From: Bryoerythrophyllum caledonicum | Lineage: Eukaryota; Streptophyta; Bryopsida; Pottiales; Pottiaceae | NCBI GenBank assembly: GCA_963971425.1 | Contig: OZ020516.1 | Coordinates: 17,968,593 to 18,032,592, forward strand | Direction of reading: 5' to 3' | DNA length: 64,000 bases | Shown: piece after piece, positions 31,523-43,080 of the stretch | Layout: every line of letters starts with the position of its first letter | Numbering within the stretch: position 1 is the stretch's first letter | Notes under the pieces: generated by a model | Databases searched by the model: none | What the model saw: the letters and a program-made list of their open reading frames with translations, nothing else | What the model was told of the DNA's origin: nothing | Translations under genes and position numbers: made by a program

Positions 31523-34010
31523 TTGATGTCTTCATGGGATGCTGAAGTAGCGAACTTGCAAGCGGCCGCACTATCTCCAAGCTCAGCTTCACTTGTTATC
31601 CGTTTTGATTATTGTGTGTATAGATACGTTGACAACGAGGTCGACGTAGAGTTATATATTCTTCTCTCTACATTTGGTTGTTCCGAGCAGCGAGGGTTTG
31701 CAATTTTGAACTTTATCTAATGCTCTGACTTCTCTAATTTTATCTTCCGTTTTTTTAGTAATTATGTATTATCATTCTGTAATCCGCTTCAAATAATACT
31801 TGTCATGCTTTTTAATCTTTTTAGCATTTGGAATTGCAAATTAAATAGCTATAAGCCTTTTTGACATGTACCTTTTGCATATATAAGTCCTTGATGTATT
31901 TGCTTATCAAAATTGAAGTGTCCGTTTTTTCCGTCCATAATGATCATTATGGACAAACCATGGTGTTCAACATATCGCTTGCGTGCACGCGTTTTGTTGG
32001 TGTTAAAAGTCGTGGCCGTACTCCGACGCCAGATTCTTTGATGTCAAATGATTGTTGATGCCGGTAAATTTTGTGGTCTCCAGTGACCTCGCTCCATACT
32101 TAATGCATGCATCAAAAAGCTTATCAAAATGATCATCCACAACTTCTTTAGACTCCGCTGACAATTTCTAGCAACTATTATGGTCCATTAAAGAATATCC
32201 CTCCAAGAATATACAACAGCATGAGGAACAACTCCATACCGTCTATGGAGATGTCTGGCAAGTCCAACACGGAAGTGATTCCTTTCCGCATCTTCAGCTT
32301 AAACATGGCTTCACATACCTGCTAATACATTGAGAGAATTCACTTGTGTGCCTTTACCAAGCCTCCGTTGCATTAAATGCCACGTCTATTTTGTCCCCAA
32401 CTTCCAGCTCCATTAAGACCTTGTAATGTCGCCAAAATAGAAGTTCTGAGCTATTTTAGCTCCCCACGTCAATCACCTCTATTATGTTCAAATTCAGCCT
32501 CAATTGCTCCATCTTGTCTGCAATGTCCATAGTTCTATCATTAGATTATGTCCTGATGCCAAGTACAAAGAACTTTGGTCGTTCTAAAGAAATGGAACCA
32601 GAGCTCTTATATCCTCCTATTCACTCTCGTCCCGTACCATTAATCAAAAGTTGCCCTCACGACTCACAACTTTTAGAACCATTATGTTACTTTGAGAATG
32701 ACTACAAGTTCTAAGACTTGGTTCAAATTCCTTTTATCAAGTCCTCCTACACTACAAGAATAGGCTAACTCGGTACCCGTAGATCTATTGAACTAGCCAT
32801 GACGCTGCCTCCGAGATGGTCGCACCATTTTTTCCGCTCGCTGTATCATCCACATTGCTAGCACGGTGTCTAGAGAGTGTTTACCATATTATATGCTTAC
32901 CTTCTTGTATGTTTACGCATTGTCCATAGCGCGTGTTTACCGCATTGTGTGCTTGACGTGTTAACCACTATGTATGAGGTGAGCTTCATATTTATTGGCA
33001 ATTGTTCTTTGTTGAGTGTTAATTGTAATTGTATGTACTTTTTTGCGCAAGCCGTAGAAGATAAAAATGACAATGTTTTTGGAGAGGATTCTGGAGGGGA
33101 TCATTGTATGCTTCCTAGATAATTGATTGATTAACCCTCACCAACTGAACTATGCCTCTCAGCGCCGCTTCTGCTAGTAGTTGTCTAGAAATAATCCTTC
33201 ATATTTTTTCATTCCCTCCTCACTGATGTGGTGAGGCAATGTTTGCACAAGAAATTTAGACGTGCATGTTCCAATTCATAACGACAGTGGTGGATCTTAT
33301 GGTCGCAAATAGAATTCTTCAACCGATCCTTATGCCGGCCTTTTTTTTAACTACTTTGTCTACTCTATCCGCAACATGTTTGCAATTCTACACTTTTTAC
33401 CCTCAACATTACTACCTCCTCGGACCTAGTCCATTTGGTATATTTTAAAAAAAATTTGCTCATTTTAGGCAATCTATGTTTTGAGGTTCCAAGTTTATAA
33501 GACCATAGTCTTTACTTACTAAAATAGATTAAGCATTCCCTACTATCCACTTCTTCATTCATGCTCTAATTTCTCTTCAAACAATTCAATGTGAATAATA
33601 TTTGTACTTACTTACATGACATGATCATCCCATATACAATCACTTAATAGTTGTGTATTTACTTTTCACATGTGAAGGAACCATTTATTCTAGATTTATT
33701 TATTCTTTATGCCACCTTTAACTTCTGACTTCTTCAAGTATAACTAAGCAATGTGAGATGCCGACATGCAGTACAAAAAACCAGTACTTACTACATATAT
33801 TTGTTTAATTATACAAGAATATAGTCCACAATAGATTCCAATTTACTCTACAACAATTGAAGATCCCATGGTAACTAATTTCTTTTAAAGAGCTCCAACC
33901 ATCCACGACTACAAGGTATCTAATATCATATAACCAAAAAATAATTTCTATTTTCAAATTAACTGCCCTTTGGTGCAAACTAGGTGTATAAAATTTCCAA
34001 CATTAAATCA
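31523..34010. other. Unrecognised interior of MULE 1; possible BTB-like remnant on minus
   Basis: No clear gene. On the minus strand, about 32530-32150, broken frames read MDIADKMEQLRLNLNIIEVI, RHYKVLMELEVGDKIDVAFN, then KLKMRKGITSVLDLPDISID with GMELFLMLLYILGG. The last part has the spacing of a BTB/POZ core (…LPDVS…AMELFLNFLY…), but with stops on both sides the assignment is weak. Plus-strand frames at 31523 and 32484-33122 are not recognised. Confidence 0.25.
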
Positions 34011-34480
34011 AAATCCATGGCTGTAGGGGCCTACTAGTCTACTTTAGCTTTAACTTTAATTTATCTTTTTCTTTGGTTCCATCTTTTACTTTTACTTTTA
34101 CAAAAAATGCACAATTTTTTACACTACGCATTCGCAACCCTACACTCAGCGCTTACCGCTCTGCGCACACAAAATAGCTTTGTCCTCCACGGCCATAGGG
34201 TTCCTACAACCCTCACCAAACTCACTCAGCACCCCCTTCTTAAAAAGTACCTCCCTAGGTACTTTGGTATGCAAACAAATAAATATGATAATACTAGGAA
34301 CCCACGGCTATAGGCCCTCAACCGTCACCTTTCGCTTTAATTTTCACTTTCTCATTTACATTATTTCCAACTTTATCAAGAATTTTTCCCAAAAATTGCC
34401 CAACTTTTTTGCTCTAGGCTCACCACTCACCGCTCTCCGCTCACCGCTCACCGCTCTAGGCACGCAAAATAGCTTCGTCC
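34010..34480 (-). repeat. Tandemly duplicated right terminal repeat of MULE 1
   Basis: Two units, about 34016-34185 and 34296-34480, each ending (plus strand) in CAAAATAGCTTNGTCC and each starting near a C(C)NTAGGNCC motif. The outer one is the functional end because the target duplication abuts it at 34481. Confidence 0.65.
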
Positions 34481-34489
34481 GTTTGTCTG
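34481..34489. repeat. Target-site duplication of MULE 1, right copy
   Basis: GTTTGTCTG, identical to 25377-25385. It covers the original 3' splice site of a 104-nt intron (34487-34590, GTAAGT...GCAG on minus). Confidence 0.85.
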
Positions 34490-37330
34490 CAAGGAGGGCA
34501 ATAGAGTAATGTATTTAGCATGGATTAAGAGAGACATTGAGGCTAGCATAGCATGTACAATGTATCTCTTGTGGAACATGAAGAACTTACGAGTCCGAGA
34601 TAGGTGAAATGGGGACCCCCGTTGATATTGATGATCACCATATTTGCCCGCAAATATGATGTGAAGAGGCTGGCAAGAGCCAAAATTTGCATTTGCGGCA
34701 CACCAGGTTTCCACCATTGCCTGATAGCATCGTCTTCCGACCCGACGTCAATGTAAGCTGGCATACACTCAAGATGCCCTCTAAATAGCTTCCAAAAAGA
34801 CTGCAACTCCGTCTCGCCTCTGATGTATCCATACAAAAAGATGCAATACATAGCTGAATGGGTATCAATCACTGGTGACTGAAATCCATCTCTTGCGCCG
34901 GGAATGTAGTAGAGTACATGAGTACTCCACATTTTTTCCTTTGACACCGATTGTTGCCTCCGCGCTTCTGTGTACAGCGTGATTGCGTCATATCCAGAGA
35001 CATTGGTGAAGACAACAGCTGGTGCTCTAACAATAGTTGGTCCAACGGTTGTTACCTTCTCAAAGTGGTCGAGGATGTTATGTATATGGAACAAATCCAT
35101 TATCAATGCGTGTGGTACACCATCCTTGACACGTTACAAATAGAAGAAGTACAGAAGGGGGACATTGTCACCTCTAATCTAGGTCTTCATGACTGAATCA
35201 TGCATGACCTCTGTTACATTGCCTCGAACGTCTGGGACGGCTCGGCAGACGTACTTTGACTCGAAGATAGTTGTGTCTTGGCTTGGGGCGGCGGGTGTGC
35301 CTTGCTCTGGAATGTGCCTATTCCACAACATCACGAGCACGGCCGATGTGGAGTCTCCCCCTGCGACATTGGGCTTCGTCTTTCTGTGAAGCCATTTCCT
35401 CCCCGCTAATGAATTCCAAGCAATGTCCAACCAGATCTCCAGATCGGCACGCTTGATGTTTTTCTTCCTTACGAGTTCCATCTAAGCCTCATTTGTATAA
35501 GCGATGAAGCCATTTGCTTTTGACGAAAGGGTATGATTCTTACAAGTGAGCATCAACTGAATCTTGTTAACTCGAATCTCCTTTTCCCTGTCCGCAACGC
35601 TTGTTAGAGACTGGAATACCAGGCCTTGTCTTCTGATTCTTTGAGTTTGATGTCTTGACGGATATCCTCTTTGCAAGAACTTCCTCCGCAAGATATAGTA
35701 GATCCTTGGAGCGCATCTTGTATAGAGGCTTAAAATCATTATGTACAAGATTTTTTTGCATCACCTTTGCTAGGTCAACTATTTTTTCGGCGGCATCTGA
35801 AAGGACACCATCTACAAATAGCTTGTCGATGGTGACCCACTTCCCTACAATGTCTTCATCAAGCTCAAAAAGGAGTCGGATCTTGATATCCGACAACTTT
35901 GCCTGCTTCAGGTGAGTGAAGATAATGCGAACGACTCTGTGGACGAATTTGTGTGAACACAAGTAATATAGTCAAATTTCAGCCAGAGATCTCCAGATCT
36001 GTGACAATTGGCTTTTAAATCATCAAACAACTGAACTTAAAACGGAACCCCAAAAAACCTTCTTTACAAGAAAACTCTTTTGGTTGGGTGCGTCCGTAAA
36101 GAGCTGGTGCAGGTCGCCGAAGTTCCTTCCACTTCACCTTGCGTGACTTGAGCTGCTCTACAAATGGTTGCTCTACCTGCAATCCTGCAAGATCTTGGTT
36201 CAAAGCCCTAGAGAAGCGCACCATTGTTAAAGTTCTCATCGCATCATTTTTTGCCCACACGGGGATGATGGAGAATTGAATGAGCTCGTCCGATGTCGAG
36301 GTCGGTGGCAAGTCATTCATGAGTCGTCGATGAGCCTCCACCGTATGTTGACCGCCAATGATGTAGAAATGGGTCGATTCTTTCATGTAGTCCTCTTTTG
36401 TCGGCTTTGTCTCGAAGTACTCCACAACACCTCCTACCGGCTTTGTCTTCAACAAAAGGACACGGAGATTGATCTTTGGAGCTGTCGCCTAGGACATTGC
36501 TCTTGTGGCATTAACGATTCTGTTTAGACGGTCTGGCTCAATGCTCCTAAAGACCCAACCTCCTAAAGGGGCCAAGTGTAACCGGTCAAAGTGAACAAGG
36601 TAGTTCACGTCATTCTTTGTCGTTCTGTCAAAGGCCTTCATTGCATTTGTGTCGTTGATGAACACGGAGTCAAAAACCTTTGTTATTATCGGTCCAATGC
36701 TCTTGACTTCTGCCTTGTCCGTCTTTGCAAGATCTTCCTTTGTGAAGTTCAGGCAGTCCTCTATGGTAAGGTTGGGCTTCATGGCCTTCGCCTTCTTGCC
36801 TCCATTGACGTCAACGGAGACCTTGCTTGCATTGTCTTTGCCGTTGACTTCCATTTTCTTCCAGCCGATCCTGGAATAAGTGTTACCTCCATCAAGGAAG
36901 GGGTGAAGACTGGCTTCGGTGCCATTTCTGTCCTTGCGGTTGTCAACAAATCCCACTGCTCCACAACATAAGCCTTTGTCCACTCTGATCTAGGAGGTGG
37001 AGCGTAGGAAAAGTGCTTCTCCTGACAGGTTTCCAGAAGATCACATGTCAGCTTTGATGTGTCCAGAACAAAGTCGTAGAAGATAGTCTCGGGTTTGGTG
37101 CCCACTGTGACTTCTTCCTTGATGACGACCAGGCAAACTTGGTTGTCAAGGGCTTGCAGCTCTACTACTTCTAGCCCGACCTCGGGATGTCCTTGCTTGT
37201 TGAATTTTATTCAATGTAGAGTTATCTTCCACAATTTGTCTTCAAGTTTGTTGATCTTGAAGCCCCAACTGGTGACCTTGTTCTTGCATTGATATGTATA
37301 CAAGACATTGAAGTCTCTGTTGTATACATA
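34487..37330 (-). pseudogene. 5' part of a ParB/methylase?/HAD gene: ParB-like domain and possible methylase-like segment
   Basis: Minus-strand exons upstream of the MULE. Order from 5': MVPYVYNRDFNVLYTYQCKN (37340-), KLTCDLLETCQEKHFSYAPP, KKMEVNGKDNASKVSVDVNG, then a ParB-like domain: GGWVFRSIEPDRLNRIVNAT followed by THFYIIGGQHTVEAHRRLMN (about 36550-36310), matching the ParB pattern of an R-x-I-x-x-x-R-x-x-x-L helix and a Y-x-I-x-G-x-(R/H) strand-turn. Further exons (35962-35567, 35481-35179, 35106-34591) include VVFTNVSGYDAITLYTEA, YGYIRGETELQSFWKLF and ANMVIININGGPHFTYLGL, which might derive from a DNA methylase (motif-I-like glycine turn), but this is weak. The last exon ends at a GTAAGT donor (34590) in frame with the exon beyond the MULE. 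In-frame stops and at least one frameshift (near 36970) show decay. Confidence 0.55.
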
Positions 37331-37517
37331 TGGAACCATCTAGTAGTTTATTAAAAAGGCAAGTTTTTGTAGGCGGCACTCGGATGGCAGATCTGATGAC
37401 CACGGTTCCCTAAAAGAAAAATATAGAATTACATGTCAGCGACGGCTTGACGATTATTCAATTGCCAAAGATCTTGGGCTATTGAGGTGTGGATTCTACT
37501 GCCTAATTTAAATAGTC

Positions 37518-38050
37518 GAAGATCTCCGGCTAATGCGGTGAGGAACTTCAGTGATGTATGTTATTTGTAATGGGCCGGAGATCTTCGGCTCCTCAACTGT
37601 TGTTTAGATGATCATATCTCCATACGCACTGAAATGAACCGGAGATCTTTAGCTCCGCTTAGTGCATTCATTACGCAATTACTAAGAGCAACACCAAGGC
37701 CTTTTAGTGTATCAGGCCATGCTTATGATCCGGAGATCTCCGGCTCCTCGTGCCCTAGGGACTATCCTTTATCTCCCTCCGGGAGCGCTAAGATCCGGAG
37801 ATCTCTGGATCTACTCTGTGCATTATCTTCTAACCATCTCTACTTATGGAACAACTCACTGATAACTCCAAATAAAATGTTTTCTATTTACGATACCGTT
37901 AACTTGTAAAGGAATTAGACCGGAGATCTCGGGACCTTTTGCCCATTCCATCAGTCATCATTCTATTAGTTCCAAGATTTGGAGATCTCCGACTCAAACT
38001 AATCACTCCCTGCTTTTGCTGAGGTTTCGCTCCAAAGATCTCCGGGTCAA
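37518..38050 (+). repeat. Cluster of CCGGAGATCTCCGGCTC motifs upstream of the ParB-type gene
   Basis: Eight copies of the palindrome-centred motif at about 37518, 37575, 37639, 37730, 37794, 37919, 37980 and 38032, 52-125 nt apart. Best copy CCGGAGATCTCCGGCTCCTC at 37730. Sequence between copies differs, so this is an interspersed motif array rather than a simple satellite. It lies just 5' of the leftward gene, a place for regulatory sites, but function is unknown. Confidence 0.65.
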
Positions 38051-38059
38051 AAATGACCG

Positions 38060-40255
38060 GCAATCGCAGGTCATTCTCTCCAGGTAATCATAGTCCTAAA
38101 ACCTGCAGCTCAAACCCTGAACCCTATATCTCATATATGGTTCCGCGAACCTTGAACTCGGTCACTGAAGTTACATAAAACGCACAGTCTCACTAAAAAT
38201 ATGCAACAAAACAGCAAATCCAACTAGTATTCTTAGTATTCAAATGACTTCTTCTCGACCGCGTAAACAAGCAACACATTCACTTCCTAAATCATGTCGC
38301 TAATCATGGACTGTTTATCAAAGTCACATTATAGCTTGTACAATCGATTAAATGACCTTGCATACACTAATCAGTTGTCTACAATGATCGAACAGCACAA
38401 ACGCAAAACAAATTGGTAATCAACATTCACATCCAACAAATAATTTGAAGTAAGTGTCACTTATCGTTCACGATTTCAGGGCTGGATTGTTTGAACAGCC
38501 ATTTTTACTTGATTGCCGAGTGCACACTCCTTTGATCCTAATTTGGATTCTGCTCTCGTCTTTCTCCTCAGTATTTGTTGCACAACACCACTGTACCATT
38601 GCATTACTCTATACTTTCCATATCATGCATTCACCTTACAAGACAAATTAGAATACCTTCCATGGCAAACTAGTATAGCTCTACAAACTGTTTTCTATAA
38701 CTCTACAATGTCCACTTCTACACAGTGCCTTCTAGACCTCTGCAAATCACCTTCTACACCTCCTACACCTCCTAAACCTGCACCTTTACAAATTGCCTTC
38801 TACCAGTAGACCTAAATTTATTGTCCTTGAACTAGTGTTTAAGGAGGAAAACATTGTCCATAACATCTACCACTGTTTGTACCCAGGCTGTTACTACTTA
38901 TGTTTTTTGCCCTGTCTAACCTTAAACTGGAACAAAAACTGGAGAGATACTACAATTTCAAAAGGAAAGCTGTAAAAGTCTTACCTTTCACACACAAAAT
39001 CGCTACATTGTGTCAGTTTGACGGGTTGTGACACTCGTGTGCACCTGCTCGCAATTGTATGCTACACCTGCGTGTATAGTACGCTCTTACAATCAAGTCT
39101 TTTGGTCACACTCAATAAACCCTCACTTGCTTCCTTGAAACCCTCACTCTAAACTCAAAGGTAACCTTCCTCTATCATGTTTTGAAATGGGCAATCTCCT
39201 GCTTGGTCTCCTCACACATGCAACAACTCGATACAACAAACAAAATCACACAAGGTTAACCTCTCGCTACAATGGACAATGACACCAGCAAAATAGGAAG
39301 GGAAGAAGAGAAGAAGAGAATGGGAAGAGAAGGAGTTGTGGCGGGAGGAAGAGAGATTGAGGATTCATGATGAGGGAGAGGGGAAGTCACAATCAGCTAA
39401 AATTACGTAGTACGTCCAACGTGTCTTGTTCATTTCAAGACGTTGTTCTTTCATGATTACATGACAAGACATATTGATAACCGGATAGGCCGGATATCAA
39501 TAGGGTTCATCCATTTGATACCTAGGTCGCAAAGGTATTGTGGTAATGAAAGAATACGTTTAAAAAGTTCAAATTCTTAACATTCAACATAATACCCATT
39601 TATTAGTTCTAACCAATAGCACTATGTAATAACACTACGTAAGACGCATATTAAATTGGTTTTAACCAAGTGCGCTAACCAATAACACTATGTAAACTTG
39701 AGTTTGTAGTTTGAATCTTTTTAAATTGTAATTCCACATCTTCTTCAAGGATCTATAGACATTGTTTTCATCTATAATACTATGCTTAAATAATTATGTG
39801 CCTCAAGTCATCCATCCACATTATAAATTCACTCTCCCTTACTGTGGTTTATTTATTTTGTTGTCTTGAACTAAAGCTTTTCACTCTTTTTCAAACAATA
39901 ATTTTTTACCAAATATGTTTATTACTATTTATTTGTTCCATAGTTCCATTGTCTACAAATTTCACTTTTATGTCCGACCTCACTTCCTCCACTCTTCATT
40001 TCCTATATTTTGAATTCATTCTCCCTTACCACCATGATTAAAATTGATTGTTTACAAGAGGTTTTTATTTTTTGTTACGCAATTAATTATAGATTTTTTT
40101 TAATGTAAATCATTTAAATGATTATTTCTAATTACCGCAAACTAATTTCAAAGAATGTTTTCAAGACAATGCTTCATCTTCAAACATTATATACACTTAA
40201 ACTTACTATAAATAAGATATTTCAATCTACCAAGTTTATAGTTTAAATATAGACT
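38060..40255. other. AT-rich interval without recognisable gene
   Basis: Only short unsupported frames. A degenerate phrase ACCAATANCACTATGTAA recurs three times around 39605-39700. Nothing else is visible. Confidence 0.5.
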
Positions 40256-40259
40256 ATGA

Positions 40260-40645
40260 TTCACTCTAAACCCTAAACCTTCAACCCTAAATGTTGAACC
40301 CTTAATCTTTATTCCCAAACTTTGAACCTTAGCCCCTTGGTCCTAAGACAGAAATCCTAATTCCTGAACCTTGAATCCTAAACACTGAACCCTAAACCCT
40401 GTACCTTGAATCCTAAATCATAGTCCTTAACCTCTAAACCCTAATCCCTAAACCCTAGATCCTTAATATTGAATCCTAAACCCTATATCCTTAATATTGA
40501 ATCCTAAACCCTATATCCTGAACCCTAATCCATAGTCGTTGAATTCTAAACTCTAATACCTAAACCCTGGACCCGCAATGTTGAACTCTAAACCTTGTAT
40601 GCTGAACCCTAAACCTTTAACCTTTAACTCAAACCATGAAGTATA
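40260..40645 (+). repeat. Degenerate interstitial telomere-like repeat
   Basis: About 385 nt dominated by imperfect CCCTAAA units mixed with TTGAATCCTAAACC-like expansions. Plant-type telomere repeat in an interior position; heavily decayed. Confidence 0.7.
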
Positions 40646-42260
40646 AACCATGACTTCTCAAACCATCCATTATTATATGATTTAAACTCTTTATATGTAT
40701 CCAATGGTTACATAATTATCCAGACTTGTAAGCTATGGATAGATTTTAGAATATAGTAGATGAGAGGTTTGAGTGTTCTATCGGGGATTGCTAGTATGTG
40801 AGCCGTGAGCCGTGAGCCATGAGCCGTGAGCTGTGAGCCATGAGTGGTGGTTGGTAGGGAAAATTCTGACGAATATTTTGAGAAGGAGAGTGGAAACCGC
40901 CAAAATTATATAGTATGAAGCCTATATCCGTTGGAAATTGTCTGGACTGGAAAGTAATAAAGCCTATTTCCGTGAAAATTTCACATGTGTCTTTATACAA
41001 CAATCTTTCCACCGTCGCCTTCCTAAATATCCATCCATTTCTCCTAATCCCTACATGTCCATAAATATCGAACTATTTGAGTTATTTTAATTCTTTGTAT
41101 CCATTTTTTATTACCTTCGATTTTTTTTGTACATGATTCTTTGACTTTTTTTATTTATTTATTTCAATATTACCTTTTCAAGTGAAAGTACCTCTTTGAT
41201 ATTTTTTTCCACTTCTATATTATTCAGTATTTTTCTTCCACATACCAATTGTTATTGTATTTTATTGGTCTATTCATTTCTATATCTTATTTGTCTCTAA
41301 TATTTCCACAACTCTCTTCAATATTGTATGTAAGTTGGCGCATAATATTTTTTGATATTTTTTGTAGTATGTTTATTATTAATTCTAGTTTTTCATTTCT
41401 AGAATACCCTCTATCATTACAATTTCAATGAATTCTAATCATCTATTAATTTTCATATCAAGATTGTCTGTCTAATTATTTATGTTACGTGTAAATTGGC
41501 TGCCATTACTGTCATTCATCTACATATCAAATTCTAAAATGCGCTTAGTTTACTTTTGAAAGGACTGCAATAGTTCCTATGTTTGTCAAAATTGACACTC
41601 TAAATTGACCTTCTTCAGTTTAGGGTTTAGGGTCGAATGTCTCTATTTTAAAAAAATTATTACAAGTTAAATTAATTATTTTTTAGATGATATGCAAATA
41701 TCAATCACAAAAGTAAAGTATACAAGATCAAAAAGCGAAGCAAATCATGAACACAACTGTAGAAGATAGTAAAATTTCATATGGAATACCAAATATACAA
41801 ACTCACAATGTATTACTGAAAAAAGATGTGAAACAAAGAAATACATAACTCATGCAAATTTAAGAAGAAATACTTAGACTATCATCACTGTCGATGCTAT
41901 CCTCGCTATCCTCAATTGCTTCAATGTCCAAGTATTAAACAACACAAGGGTCATATTGACGGGTATGATATGGTGGGCATAAAGATGATACTCTAGCTAT
42001 CGACTGCGCCAAGTCTTCTATATGCGGCGGAAGTAGGAACGGTCGAGTAGGTGATTTGGCGATGGCCATCAAACCACAAAGAATAAAAAAATAGTGTCAA
42101 CGTACAATTTGAAAATATGAAAGTAAAAGAAAAAAATAATAACCACAACTTACTCACTCAAACGATTACGTTTTGCAACGTGGCGCACTGGAATATCATC
42201 TTAGTCTACGTTAATAATCGCTTGCATAGAATTAGAGGTTTCTGGCGGTGGTGGCGCATC
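40646..42260 (+). repeat. Third MULE-family terminal repeat at 40783 and AT-rich sequence
   Basis: At 40783 the sequence GGGGATTGCTAGTATGTGAG begins, followed by five GTGAGCC-type heptamers and, at about 40918, AAGCCTATATCCGTTGG. This matches the left ends of MULE 1 and MULE 2 (start, heptamers, CCTATNNCCGTGG). The partner end and target duplication were not found. 41000-42260 is very AT-rich and shows no gene. Confidence 0.55.
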
Positions 42261-43080
42261 TCAAAGTGATGCAAGGACCACCTCAAAAATTGCAGGATCG
42301 GCTTGAAGAGCAACCAGATGGCGGCTTGAGCGGCGGCAAATGCGAAAAGAGGCTCCTACAATGAAGCCAAAAAATCAGCAGAATTTCAAAGCCTCGAAAA
42401 CAATAACAATAAAAATAGGAGTATGGCACCATTACCTGAAGAGGCACTGGTATCAAGGACAACACCACTTGCCTTTGTCAATGCTTGAATTAGGGTCTGC
42501 ATTAAAATTGGATCCTTCTCCCGGCCTCCTTTCCATGGCACAACTCCATTAAGGAGTTGTATTTTTGCCGATACGTTGTTGAAGATGATATCATCTTCAC
42601 CAACATTGATATAGCCATCCAATGAAGGTTGATCTTGTTCAAAATGAAAAGCTGGAAGCGATTCATGAACTAGGAGAAGGATGCGAAAGCGACGTGTCTA
42701 CAGAAAACAACGAACATATTAGTCTCAAATATATAGAAAGTACTCATAGAAGGAGTAAGGACTATAAAACTCAACAACATAGACTGATTGGTAGGAGAGG
42801 TCAATTCCAGCTCATTAATGCCCCACCAATCTTTGACAATTTTGAATTCATATGTTTTTGCATATGTTCGTACGTCTGTTCGAATAGTCAATGACTCGGA
42901 CATAATAATCAATAAACAAGCATGAGTTTGCAAGTAGAAATGAGTAAACTCAAAGATAGCTTCCAATTTAGTCACACTATATGCATTCCATTGAGGAATG
43001 TCAGTGCTAGTAGATGAAATATTCAGGAATGTCGACAATGATGAGATCAAATCCATCATGAGGATACGATGTAAAACGCA
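42261..43080 (-). pseudogene. DNA-methyltransferase-like gene fragment
   Basis: Three minus-strand exons. Exon A (about 43080-42700): QWNAYSVTKLEAIFEFTHFY, ACLLIIMSESLTIRTDV, AYEFKIVKDWWGINELELTS-type sequence (read KDWWGINELELTSPTNQ). Exon B (about 42620-42436): LNGVVPWKGGREKDPILMQT, LIQALTKASGVVLDTSASSG, ending at a GTAATG donor. Exon C (42355-42261): GASFRICRRSSRHLVALQAD, PAIFEVVLASL, TGA. VVLDTSASSGASFR...RHLVALQAD has the shape of the SAM-binding motif I and following acidic strand, placed after the presumed catalytic region as in permuted (beta-class) N4/N6 DNA methylases. Exon A carries stops and uncertain ends. It lies to the right of a MULE-type end and may be cargo or an older insertion. 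Confidence 0.5.

Larger units (their letters stand above)
25386..34480 (-). mobile_element. MULE 1: 9.1-kb Mutator-like DNA transposon
   Basis: Bounded by terminal inverted repeats of about 180 nt and a perfect 9-bp target duplication, the size typical for Mutator-like elements. Left end: GGGGATTGCTATTTTGCGTG; right end in reverse complement: GGACGAAGCTATTTTGCGTG; both continue with tandem GGTGAGC heptamers and later CCTATNNCCGTGG. A second, inner right end (reverse complement GGACAAAGCTATTTTGTGTG, ending about 34185) shows that the right repeat is duplicated in tandem. Inside are a purine-rich tract, a transposase remnant on minus (26774-28860), an inverted array of about 63-nt units (28886-31520) with a SINE inserted in it, and unrecognised DNA up to 34 kb. 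It sits in an intron/exon junction of the ParB/HAD-type gene. Confidence 0.85.
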
